DNA from: Prevotella lacticifex
GTDB taxonomy: Bacteria > Bacteroidota > Bacteroidia > Bacteroidales > Bacteroidaceae
Direction of reading: 5' to 3'
Length of the DNA stretch: 64,000 nt
Assembly: GCF_019973375.1 (NCBI RefSeq)
Contig: NZ_BPTV01000003.1
Span: 149,459-213,458, forward strand
The notes beneath the pieces are model-generated. The model was not told the origin of the DNA. It searched no databases and saw only the letters and a program-made list of their open reading frames with translations. The position numbers were made by a program, and so were the translations under genes. How positions within the stretch are numbered: position 1 is the stretch's first letter; each line of letters starts with the position of its first letter. Shown here in pieces: positions 18,222 through 26,269 of the stretch.

Positions 18222-18400
18222 TTCCAGGATGGCATTGACGAGGGGGGATTGTCGACGTCAGAATACCAGTATTTCAGGATGGCATTGACGAGGGGGATTA
18301 TCGACATCAGAATATCAGTATTTCAGGATGGCATTGACAAGGATTGTCGACATCAGAATATCAGTATTTCAGGATGGCATTGACAAGGATTGTCAGCGCC
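18222..18400. repeat. 46-50 bp tandem repeats covering the citG stop
   Basis: CAGGATGGCATTGAC recurs at 18225, 18275, 18324 and 18370. The last copy is the genuine 3' end of citC/G on the minus strand (VNAILKY-stop). The other three are duplications placed downstream of the stop, between the two convergent genes. Spacings are 50, 49 and 46. Confidence 0.9.
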
Positions 18401-20109
18401 AACATATCCGCGGCACCACCCGGCGATATATTGTGCTTTATGAATTCCTCATCCATATCCTCGAGCGACTGCATAGAGAAGTGGTCGAGAAGCACGCTGC
18501 TCGAGTGTTTCACTCTTTCGGCCACATCTTTTCCCGCCCTAAAATAAATGTTCGTATCGTCGAGCATCGACATAATCTTCAACAGCATTTTTTGATCCCG
18601 ATGACGGTCGTCGCGCAGAGCACGGTAGTAGGGCACCCACACATCGAACAGCTGGCGGTATCCTGTGGCAGCGTTGTCACGTGCTCCCGTAACCTTCTCT
18701 TTATCAGCTACTCGTGCGCCGTGCGTTCCCGATGTCCGTGGCCATCGGCTTCCGATGTCCGCTATGACCCTTGAGAGGTTCCCGGCATCCACATTCCCAT
18801 CATAATTATTATAGCACCACATCGCTGCCGCCACTGTTATCCCCAACGAGAAGAGGGCCCCGCGGTGAGTGTTGACGCCGTTTGTCGTCCGCAGCATACA
18901 TCGTTCAGCCTCAACACCAGTCTGCTGAATATCGGCGATGCTCAGTGGCGATGAACTGTTGCCGAGTTGAGCCAACCGGACGAAGTAAGGGCGCAGCGCA
19001 TCGATGCTCCTCTGCATGAGGATAAAGTCCATGTCGCTGTGGGCCCCGTTGTTGGCCTTGTCGACGAGACCCGGTTTCGGTGTAGTAGCGAGTTCACGGC
19101 TCAGAGCGTCGACGGCAAACTTCGCCATGACGAACGGACGCGTCGACGGTGGCACCTCAGCCATGGCAGCGTGCATGCGGTTGGCAGCAATGAGTTTCCT
19201 CACGTTCGATGCCGACACCGCTTGACCGTTCTTCTCCACACGGTCGATGCATCTGACGGCTATCCCACACTGCGGCAGCCGCTCCATCATTGCCTCATTG
19301 TACCGACGCGTGAGCTGGTCGAAGGGCTCGCTGCCGACAAAACGCACCGTGGCACCGAGGGCCGGAGCAATATAGCGGCAGAATATCTGCAAGTCGATTT
19401 CTATCTGCTGCTGTGTGACGACATCGACTTTCTTGAGGAAATAAGTGGGGAAGGTGGCTTTCGATATCGAATAAGCACTGCCCTCACAAACCGTCACGTT
19501 CGTCAGATTCTCCGTTGCACGGCAAATCATCTCTCGACGCTCCTCGTAGTTGAATCCCACACTTCTGTCGAGGAGCGGGATGATATAGAGGTTGTCGACA
19601 TGCCGCGCGGCATATTCCACTAAGTACTTGTGTCCCAAGGTGAAAGGATTACAATTCATCACGACCACCCCCGACACTCCGGGCTTTGCGAGAGCCCGGA
19701 GTTTATCAATATAACGGTTCAGCGGCTGACGGCTATTCTCCATGAACACTACGTTGTCGGTTGTGGCTATAGTATTGAAAGCCAACGACTTGAAGATGTC
19801 CTCATATTTTGGTTTGGTGAAAACTTTCACCGTCGGGAATCCCCTCCGCTGAACGATTTCCATGAGATGCGTCACGAGTCGGTTGGCGAGATGCTCGTCG
19901 CTGACAGCATCGTCGACGGCTATGCAGCGGATGGTGTCGCGCAGCAGTCCACCGGCAGCAACAATGGTATCATCGCCCGATGGTGAGATGGCTGCATAGT
20001 AATCGGTTTTGTCCAGGTCGATGCCATGACGGTGCAGGAAGTTCTCAACCTTCAGTCGCGTCGGAGCGTAAGCCACCGGCATCTCGTTGATTTCGTAGTC
20101 TGCGTACAT
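18361..20109 (-). CDS. Fused citrate lyase ligase CitC and CitG synthase
   Basis: 582 residues. Residues 1 to ~325 are [citrate (pro-3S)-lyase] ligase: an N-terminal acyltransferase-like region, then the nucleotidyltransferase motif NCNPFTLGHKYLVEYAA and FVGSEPFDQLTRRYN. It acetylates the CitD prosthetic group. From ~326 comes triphosphoribosyl-dephospho-CoA synthase: ELATTPKPGLVDKANNGAHSDMD, GVNTHRGALFSLG and the C-terminal NISPGGAADMLALTILVNAIL, which makes the prosthetic-group precursor. Both halves appear complete. The gene is last in the cit operon, 22 bases after citX. A stretch near 465-500 (TSGTHGARVADKEKVTGARD) looks like an extra loop. Confidence 0.92.
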   Translation of the reverse strand: MYADYEINEMPVAYAPTRLKVENFLHRHGIDLDKTDYYAAISPSGDDTIVAAGGLLRDTIRCIAVDDAVSDEHLANRLVTHLMEIVQRRGFPTVKVFTKPKYEDIFKSLAFNTIATTDNVVFMENSRQPLNRYIDKLRALAKPGVSGVVVMNCNPFTLGHKYLVEYAARHVDNLYIIPLLDRSVGFNYEERREMICRATENLTNVTVCEGSAYSISKATFPTYFLKKVDVVTQQQIEIDLQIFCRYIAPALGATVRFVGSEPFDQLTRRYNEAMMERLPQCGIAVRCIDRVEKNGQAVSASNVRKLIAANRMHAAMAEVPPSTRPFVMAKFAVDALSRELATTPKPGLVDKANNGAHSDMDFILMQRSIDALRPYFVRLAQLGNSSSPLSIADIQQTGVEAERCMLRTTNGVNTHRGALFSLGITVAAAMWCYNNYDGNVDAGNLSRVIADIGSRWPRTSGTHGARVADKEKVTGARDNAATGYRQLFDVWVPYYRALRDDRHRDQKMLLKIMSMLDDTNIYFRAGKDVAERVKHSSSVLLDHFSMQSLEDMDEEFIKHNISPGGAADMLALTILVNAILKY

Positions 20110-20131
20110 ATTCTCAAAACTCTTTCAGAGG

Positions 20132-20863
20132 TTATCGTTCATCAAATAATCCATCGCTATTTACTCTCTGTCGTTTATATTCTTCGATAATCTCTGCAAT
20201 CTTTTTCATTATTTCTTCCTGCGAGTGCGCCAGACTCCTCATGCAGTGGCGGGCCTCTCTGCCGCATATCAGACATCGGCGTGGCGTCAGACCCACCTCC
20301 TGCCGTGAAATCGGAGTGGCATCAGGCCGCAGCACGTCGATATCGAAAAGTCGGCCGAGGATGTGGCTGCTCTCTATTCCGCACATCCGCCGTTTTATCT
20401 CCATTGCATCACCCTCGACGAGCCAATAACCTTCGAAGCCCGTTCTGAGGTCACGTTCCATCACTGGCTTCTCGCCCGTGGCCCCGACGATGGCTTCCAC
20501 AGCGGCACGAGCCACCGTCAGCGACCACGCATTACGCTTCACGCGTCCCGGCATAACCACAGTGAGAACAATCTCAACGCGGCGGGAGCTATTGTATTCT
20601 ACATCAACAATTTGCGGAGATGTGACAGAAGATGTTTCTGTAAGCGCAAAACCTGATTTTGTGACGGCAGAAGATAATTCCGCAGCAGTAGAAGAATGGC
20701 CTTTATCAGCCGAAGATAATCGCGTAGCAGCTGACGATAGCCCTTTGTCGACCGACGTCGGTGCATAGCCCTCGGCATCGAGTCCGAGAAGATGGCGTTC
20801 CGTTGCCCAGCGCCGGTCACGGCTCTCGAGGAGTTCTTCGAGGGTTATAGCCTCATCCATCAT
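20132..20863 (-). CDS. citX: Apo-citrate lyase prosthetic-group transferase
   Basis: CitX moves the phosphoribosyl-dephospho-CoA group onto a Ser of CitD. About 243 residues. The core motifs are seen at GRLFDIDVL, then RQEVGLTPRRCLICGREARHC and a following SLAHS. The N-terminus has LEELLESRDRRW. Between residues ~33 and 70 sits a Ser/Ala/Thr-rich low-complexity insertion (SSAATRLSSADKGHSSTAAE) that the family normally lacks. Start 20863 is chosen because GGAG lies nine bases before it; an ATG at 20881 is the alternative. Confidence 0.88.
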   Translation of the reverse strand: MMDEAITLEELLESRDRRWATERHLLGLDAEGYAPTSVDKGLSSAATRLSSADKGHSSTAAELSSAVTKSGFALTETSSVTSPQIVDVEYNSSRRVEIVLTVVMPGRVKRNAWSLTVARAAVEAIVGATGEKPVMERDLRTGFEGYWLVEGDAMEIKRRMCGIESSHILGRLFDIDVLRPDATPISRQEVGLTPRRCLICGREARHCMRSLAHSQEEIMKKIAEIIEEYKRQRVNSDGLFDER

Positions 20864-20965
20864 AAAATTTTCTCCGTTCATAAAAATGTGGGATGGCAGC
20901 TCGCATCATTTTTTATGACATCTCGTTGCCATCCCCATGAGTATCACATTATTACATTAAAACCT

Positions 20966-22498
20966 TCAAAGGATATTCCTTATCACATCCATCACCTCAC
21001 CATTGCGGTTCATCACCACACCGACGACCTTATCGCCGAAGGGCAGGGGAGCGGGCGTTCCGATGACATGCAGGGCTCGCTCGAGCAGACTTTCGAGGGT
21101 CACTATCCTCAGTCCGGCGGCAGCGAGGCGCTCGGCAAGATCCGGGCGCCGCGGGTTCACGGCAACGCCATACTCCGTCACGACAACATCGACGGTCGGT
21201 CCCGGCGTTATCAGCGTTGTCACCTCATCGACGATACACGGTATACGACCGCGGAGCAAAGGACAGACGACAATGCTCAGTGCTGAGTCGGCGGCGGTAT
21301 CGGGATGGCCTCCTATGGCTCCTCTGATTATTCCGTCGCTGCCCACCAACACGTTGACATTGAAGTTGGTATCTACCTCCAAAGCCGAGAGGATTACGAT
21401 ATCGAGGAATTTCGTTGCCGCACCGGGCTCGTCGGGCGACGCATATTCGTTTGCCGACACCTCCTTGTGCTTGGGATCGTCGCGCAGACTCTCCGCGGCA
21501 ACTCTGTCGAACGACTGGACGTCAATGAGGTGGTCGATGAGTCCTTCCTTATGCAGTTTAACCATGTGCGACGTGATTCCACCGAGTGCAAACGATGCTT
21601 TAACGTTCTGCTCTATCATACTCTGTCGCAGATATTTAACTACTGCAAGCGAAGCACCACCAGAACCCGTCTGAATGGAGAATCCGTTGCGGAAGTAACC
21701 ACTGTTGACTATCACCTTACAAGCCGTTTTGGCCAGGAGAATATCACGTGGATTCTTAGTATCGCGTATGGCTCCAGACGCAATCTTCGACGAATCGCCG
21801 ACACTGTCAACCACCACGACGTAGTCGACATCGTGCTCCGATATTGATGTCGGAGTGTTCGGATAATCGACGAGATCATCGGTGAGGATCACGGTTTTAT
21901 CGGCATAGCGTGCATCGGGCAGCGCATAGCCCAATGAGCCGCAAATCGACTTCGCGTTTGGCGATCGGCTATAACCGCAGGCGTTGCCCATGGGGTCGCA
22001 CGATGATGCACCGAGAAAGGCCACATCGATGTGAAGGTCGCCGTTGGCCACAGCACTTCCGCGGGCACCATGCGACCGGAATACTACGGGATTGTCCATC
22101 AGTCCGTGCGACACGGCCTTGGCCAATTCGCCCCGCATTCCGGAGGTGGAGATGTGGGTGACGACACCATTGCGTATATGGTTAATGAGCGGAGTGTGGA
22201 CATCGTTAAGGCTCGACGCAGCTATGCGGATATCCTTGAATCCCATCTCTGCAATCTTATCCATAACGAGATTGAGCACCTTGTCGCCACTGCGAAAATG
22301 ATGATGGAAGGATATCGTCATCCCGTCGCGAAGTCCACAGCGGCGGATAGCCTCCTCAAGGCTTACAACCTTCTCGCTTGTGGCCTGCGACTCCTTTCGC
22401 GGTACTGTTATCTTCCGTTCGCCACCATGGTAAACACCTTTATGGAAACTGTCGGCAATGCGTCCGATGAGTTTCTGTCTCTCTTCGTATCCTTTCAT
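20966..22498 (-). CDS. citF: Citrate lyase alpha subunit (citrate CoA-transferase)
   Basis: CitF exchanges the acetyl group on the CitD thiol for citrate. At 510 residues it is the normal length, with typical stretches: MTISFHHHFRSGDKVLNLVM, FLGASSCDPMGNACGYS, IQTGSGGASLAVVKYL, FALGGITSHMVKL and the C-terminal VTEYGVAVNPRRPDLAERL. The start ATG overlaps the citE stop (ATGA), so the two are translationally coupled. The 84 bases after the stop lead to citX. Confidence 0.95.
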   Translation of the reverse strand: MKGYEERQKLIGRIADSFHKGVYHGGERKITVPRKESQATSEKVVSLEEAIRRCGLRDGMTISFHHHFRSGDKVLNLVMDKIAEMGFKDIRIAASSLNDVHTPLINHIRNGVVTHISTSGMRGELAKAVSHGLMDNPVVFRSHGARGSAVANGDLHIDVAFLGASSCDPMGNACGYSRSPNAKSICGSLGYALPDARYADKTVILTDDLVDYPNTPTSISEHDVDYVVVVDSVGDSSKIASGAIRDTKNPRDILLAKTACKVIVNSGYFRNGFSIQTGSGGASLAVVKYLRQSMIEQNVKASFALGGITSHMVKLHKEGLIDHLIDVQSFDRVAAESLRDDPKHKEVSANEYASPDEPGAATKFLDIVILSALEVDTNFNVNVLVGSDGIIRGAIGGHPDTAADSALSIVVCPLLRGRIPCIVDEVTTLITPGPTVDVVVTEYGVAVNPRRPDLAERLAAAGLRIVTLESLLERALHVIGTPAPLPFGDKVVGVVMNRNGEVMDVIRNIL

Positions 22499-23385
22499 GA
22501 CAAATCCTCCTTCTTTAAAACCCCTGCGGCAATGGCAAGGTCTATTGTGTGTTGAGCACGGATGACCACCGGCTTGTCAATCATCTTTCCGTTGAGGGCT
22601 ATGACTCCCGACCCTCGGCGTGCGGCCTCATGAAGGGCACCGACGATGGCTACGGCCTTGTCGATATCCTTCTGCGACGGGGTAAACACCTCGTTGACAA
22701 TCTCTATCTGTCTCGGGTTGATAATCGATTTTCCGTCGAAACCTAATTTCTTTATCGTCTCCACCTCACGCCGGAAAGCGTCCATATCGTTGAGATTGGA
22801 GAATACCGTATCGATACAGTCGATGCCCGCAGCACGTGCCGCCACAACAATGGTCTGACGGGCCAAGAGCAGTTCCGTTCCCTCGGGCGTACGCTGGGTC
22901 TTAAGGTTAGCGCAGTAGTCCTCGGCACCGAGAGCTATACCCATCATCCGCTTCGACGCTGTGGCTATGGCGTAGGCGTTGACAACGCCGAGGGCACTCT
23001 CTACGGCGGCCATAATCTTCGTTCTGCCCACACAGCCGAGCTCCGTCTCCACCTTTTCTATAGCTGTCTCCACCTCACGCACCTCGTCGGCGGTCTCCGT
23101 CTTCGGCATTCTCACCACATCGACACCGGCCTTGACTACAGCCTCTACGTCCTTGTGGCCGTAAGGAGTGCTCAGGGGATTGATGCGCACCACCATCTCA
23201 ATGTTTCCGTAGTCGACGGTGCGCAAAGCGTTATATACCAACAGTCGTGCAGTGTCCTTCTCGGCAAGCGTCACCGAGTCCTCCAGGTCGAGCATGATAG
23301 AGTCGGGACCATAGATGAAGGCATCCTGCATCATTCCGGGGTTGTTGCCCGGAACGAACATCATCGTTCTTCGTAGTCTGTCCAT
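22495..23385 (-). CDS. citE: Citrate lyase beta subunit (citryl lyase)
   Basis: CitE cleaves citryl-ACP to oxaloacetate and acetyl-ACP. It is a 296-residue TIM barrel of the HpcH/HpaI type. Seen are MFVPGNNPGMMQDAF, the metal-site region DSIMLDLEDSV, VRINPLSTPYGHKDV, the Glu in MAAVESALGVVNAYAIA and ALGAEDYCANL. The frame is complete. It lies 66 bases downstream of citD. Confidence 0.95.
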   Translation of the reverse strand: MDRLRRTMMFVPGNNPGMMQDAFIYGPDSIMLDLEDSVTLAEKDTARLLVYNALRTVDYGNIEMVVRINPLSTPYGHKDVEAVVKAGVDVVRMPKTETADEVREVETAIEKVETELGCVGRTKIMAAVESALGVVNAYAIATASKRMMGIALGAEDYCANLKTQRTPEGTELLLARQTIVVAARAAGIDCIDTVFSNLNDMDAFRREVETIKKLGFDGKSIINPRQIEIVNEVFTPSQKDIDKAVAIVGALHEAARRGSGVIALNGKMIDKPVVIRAQHTIDLAIAAGVLKKEDLS

Positions 23386-23451
23386 AATAAGGTTTATTCG
23401 AAATTAACAAAAAGCGTTAGTAGACACATCAGTGCGGCAACGGACTGCATC

Positions 23452-23733
23452 TTAGTCCTGCCACACATCTTTCCCTGTGGCGCGCACCACGGCGGCAGTG
23501 GCCCTGGCGCGGATAGTGCAGTCGAGAGCCCCCTTGTCGGTGGCGCGAACGTAAGCCTGACCGATGCCCATGCCCTTGAGGGTGTCGGCAATAACCTTCT
23601 TTATCTGGTCGCCAAACTGATAGGCAACAGTACTCTCCAAGTCGATGGTAAGGCCGGGGGTGTCGGAGGGCTCAATCTGGATGAGGATGTCGCCCGATTC
23701 CAGTGTCCCGGCAAAAGCATTCTTTATTTCCAT
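23452..23733 (-). CDS. citD: Citrate lyase acyl carrier protein (gamma subunit)
   Basis: 93 residues from MEIKNAFAGTLESGD. The Ser in ESGD corresponds to the residue that carries phosphoribosyl-dephospho-CoA. YQFGDQIKKVIADTLKGMGI and DKGALDCTIRARATAAVVRA are the family's conserved core. The start at 23733 is favoured over an earlier ATG because it matches family N-termini. It is the first gene of the cit operon. No citrate carrier, oxaloacetate decarboxylase or CitAB sensor is present in the window. Confidence 0.93.
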   Translation of the reverse strand: MEIKNAFAGTLESGDILIQIEPSDTPGLTIDLESTVAYQFGDQIKKVIADTLKGMGIGQAYVRATDKGALDCTIRARATAAVVRATGKDVWQD

Positions 23734-23789
23734 AGTCTTCGCTGTTTGGGTTAACAATGTTGATAATTAGCGGTTTTGTTATTTTTGTT

Positions 23790-23797
23790 CAAAGCTA
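23790..23797 (-). promoter_or_regulatory. -7 box of cit operon
   Basis: TAGCTTTG on the minus strand, about 55 bases before the citD start. A second box, TAACTTTG, lies further upstream near 23940 and could also drive the operon. Confidence 0.6.
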
Positions 23798-24049
23798 CAA
23801 ATAAATTCTGAGATTCCAAGGCCAAAAGACGTTTTTATGATTTTTTTACAGTCGACGACAGCCTTGTCGCTGATAATCAAAATGACTATACATATTATAT
23901 AAAGTCATAATTATTCCGGTTAAGTTGATTGTCCGGTGCAAAGTTACAAAATAATGCTGAAATAGAAAAGCATTTTTCGTAGATTAACGCAGATAAGCCC
24001 ATAAATAAAGGCAAATGAGCGCAATTTGAGTAACTTTCGCCAAGAGGCC
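23798..24049. other. Gap between cit operon and mobile element
   Basis: About 250 AT-rich bases with no gene. They hold promoter-like sequence for citD and lead into the left repeat of the integrative element. Confidence 0.5.
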
Positions 24050-24227
24050 CTACGCAAATCGAGGCAGATTGCGGAACGACTTAGGTCTCTTATTCGTAAC
24101 CCGATTGGGCTATGGTCGAAAGTTAAACTTTCTTAATGGACTACGCAAATCAAGGCAGTTCACGGCAGTTCGAACCGTTTTCACACTTCGCGTTTTTCTT
24201 TCCTAAATCTGCCGCGATTTGCGTAGT
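24050..24227. repeat. Candidate recombinase arm sites
   Basis: CTACGCAAATC-n-n-GGCAG occurs directly at 24050-24068 and 24140-24158 and inverted at 24208-24227. All three copies lie within 240 bases before the integrase start, as expected for arm-type binding sites. Confidence 0.6.
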
Positions 24228-24285
24228 GGTTTTCTCCCAGAAAGGTATTACTTTTGCAGCCCGAATTTTAAAACGATTAAGAAGA

Positions 24286-25515
24286 ATGAATAGAAGCACA
24301 TTTTCGGTATTGTTCTACGTGAACAAGGGTAAGGTCAAGAACGGCATAGTACCAGTGATGGGACGAATCACCATCAACGGTACACAGAGCCAGTTCAGTT
24401 GCAAGCGGAGCATCCCGCTGACGATGTGGGACGTGAAAGGCAACTGTGCCAAGGGCAGAAGCAGGGAGGCACTTGACTTGAACCGCGACCTTGATAATAT
24501 AAAGGCTCAAATCATCAAGCACTATCAGCACTTGTCTGACAGGGTGTCCTTTGTTACTGCCGAGATGGTACGCAATGCTTATCAGGGATTTGGCAGCGAA
24601 TACGAAACCCTGTTGGGAGCATTCGACAAGGACTTAGCCAATCTCAAACGTCGTGTCGGCAAGGACAGGGCAATGGGAACATACAAGTTGCAGTTGAGGT
24701 CAAGGAACTATGTCGCGAACTTCTTGCAGATGTGCCACAGACGCAGCGACATATCCATGCAGGAACTGACACCCGACTTCATCAAGGAGTTTGCCGTGTA
24801 CCTCAGCAATGACCGAGGACTTGCAAGTTCTACTATCTGGCTGTCGTGTATGCACCTGAAAGGAGTTGTAGGACGTGCCCACGACAACGGCAAGATACAG
24901 CGCAATGTCTTCGCCCAGTTTCATATCAGCCCCAAATGTAAGGAACGCACATACCTGACAGAAGAGGAACTTAGGACGGTGATGACGCATGAGTTTGAAG
25001 ATGCCAACCTCGCCTTTATCCGTGACCTTTTCGTTTTCATGAACTTCACGGCACTCTCTTTTGTGGACTTGAAGGAACTGACTACGGACAACATCGTGGA
25101 GATTGAAGGTGACAAATGGATAGTAGGCAAGCGCCACAAGACAGACGTCCCCTATCAAGTGAAACTATTAGATGTTCCCTTGCAAATCATCGAGCGTTAT
25201 CGCACCTTTCTCAAGGAGAATCCGAAGTCAGTATTCGGTGAGGTCAACTATTGGAGTGTCTGCAAGAAACTGAAGACGGTGATGAAGGAATGCGGTATAG
25301 ACAAGCCTATCTCCGCTCACTGTGCAAGGCACGGGTTTGCTACGATGGCTTTAACCAATGGCATGCCCATTGAAAGCGTTAGCCGGGTATTGGGGCACAC
25401 AAACATTGTGACCACCCAGATTTACGCAAAGATAACTACGAAGAAGTTGGATAACGACCTGACGATGTTGGCCAATAAGTTAAACGCATCATTCAGTAAC
25501 ATCAAAACTGTATAA
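24286..25515 (+). CDS. Tyrosine recombinase of the integrative element
   Basis: 409 residues from MNRSTFSVLFYVNKGKVKNG, the standard N-terminus of Bacteroidales transposon integrases (arm-binding, then SAM-like core-binding). The catalytic domain has FTALSFVDLKEL, with Ser in place of the first Arg as in IntDOT, ISAHCARHGFATMAL (His-x-x-Arg) and VLGHTNIVTTQIYAKI (His, nucleophile Tyr). I chose ATG 24286 because a -7-like box TATTACTTTTG lies at 24247-24257, downstream of the earlier in-frame ATG at 24136. The next gene follows after 4 bases. Confidence 0.93.
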   Translation: MNRSTFSVLFYVNKGKVKNGIVPVMGRITINGTQSQFSCKRSIPLTMWDVKGNCAKGRSREALDLNRDLDNIKAQIIKHYQHLSDRVSFVTAEMVRNAYQGFGSEYETLLGAFDKDLANLKRRVGKDRAMGTYKLQLRSRNYVANFLQMCHRRSDISMQELTPDFIKEFAVYLSNDRGLASSTIWLSCMHLKGVVGRAHDNGKIQRNVFAQFHISPKCKERTYLTEEELRTVMTHEFEDANLAFIRDLFVFMNFTALSFVDLKELTTDNIVEIEGDKWIVGKRHKTDVPYQVKLLDVPLQIIERYRTFLKENPKSVFGEVNYWSVCKKLKTVMKECGIDKPISAHCARHGFATMALTNGMPIESVSRVLGHTNIVTTQIYAKITTKKLDNDLTMLANKLNASFSNIKTV

Positions 25516-25519
25516 GCAT

Positions 25520-25891
25520 ATGGAACAGAGAAACATCATTGAGTGGACTGAGTATAGTGAGTACAGAGAACTGACTATACCGAGTGGAGAGATTTGGATG
25601 AGTGAGTCCGAACTGGTCGACCTTTTCGGAGTGTTCATCCCCAAGTTAAGAAACACCATTCAAGCCCTCTACAAAGAAGAACTGGCAAAGCCTTACGAGG
25701 CAGAGCGAACAATCAAGCAACAACGCAACCTATACCTTACCGTATATAATATGGAGGTCGTTCTGTTACTTGCTTTCCGCTTTAACTCCTATCAGGCAAG
25801 GGCTGTCCGCAAAGAATTGACAGAGCGTATCAGCCGAGACCACAAGCCCTTTGAGGTGATACTGACTGCTACTAAAGGAAAAGGGAATTAG
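25520..25891 (+). CDS. Small RhuM-like protein
   Basis: 123 residues. The N-terminal MSESELVDLFGVFIPKLRNT resembles a winged-helix start, and NMEVVLLLAFRFNSYQARAV matches the central motif of the RhuM/virulence-protein family, though the protein is much shorter than RhuM (about 330). It starts four bases after the integrase stop and is probably co-translated with it. The role is unknown; a DNA-binding accessory factor for excision or transfer is inferred from position. Confidence 0.6.
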   Translation: MEQRNIIEWTEYSEYRELTIPSGEIWMSESELVDLFGVFIPKLRNTIQALYKEELAKPYEAERTIKQQRNLYLTVYNMEVVLLLAFRFNSYQARAVRKELTERISRDHKPFEVILTATKGKGN

Positions 25892-26060
25892 CACCGAGAA
25901 CGGTAGAGAGGACTTAGGACAGACATTCAGGAGGATAGTTGGTGTGTTGGAACGGTGGCGCGTTCTAACACACTACTTCTATCCCTCCTTCAGTCCATCC
26001 GTCCGTTGCAATGTTGCAACATTTTGGAAGCATACTGCGATGGAATCATGCTGACGCAGG

Positions 26061-26170
26061 TACGGATATTTCCCACAAGCGGAAAATACCGTAGCCTATT
26101 AGGGGATTTTTCGAGCCGCATTGTTACCACAACGCTAAAAATCCCCAATAGGCCGAGGGGCTGCACCCCT
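26061..26170. other. Candidate oriT: three successive inverted repeats
   Basis: Within a 378-base gene-free stretch before the relaxase are TACGGATATTTCC/GGAAAATACCGTA (26061-26073, 26081-26093; 11 of 13 paired), CCTATTaGGGGATTTTT/AAAAATCCCCAATAGG (26095-26111, 26137-26152; one bulge), and AGGGG-CTGCA-CCCCT (26156-26170). Hairpins immediately upstream of a mob gene are the usual form of a transfer origin. Confidence 0.6.
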
Positions 26171-26269
26171 CTGGACTCCCTGCCAAGAATGTCGGCACAA
26201 GCCGAATATGAACAGGAACGAGAAACGAATATGAACATCGTAAACGAACAAACTAAAAAAGTATAGCCA

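Noticed and set aside
18967..22555. Several plus-strand frames of 170-220 codons across the cit operon
   Set aside because: The minus-strand genes have clear catalytic motifs and tight operon spacing; the plus frames do not.
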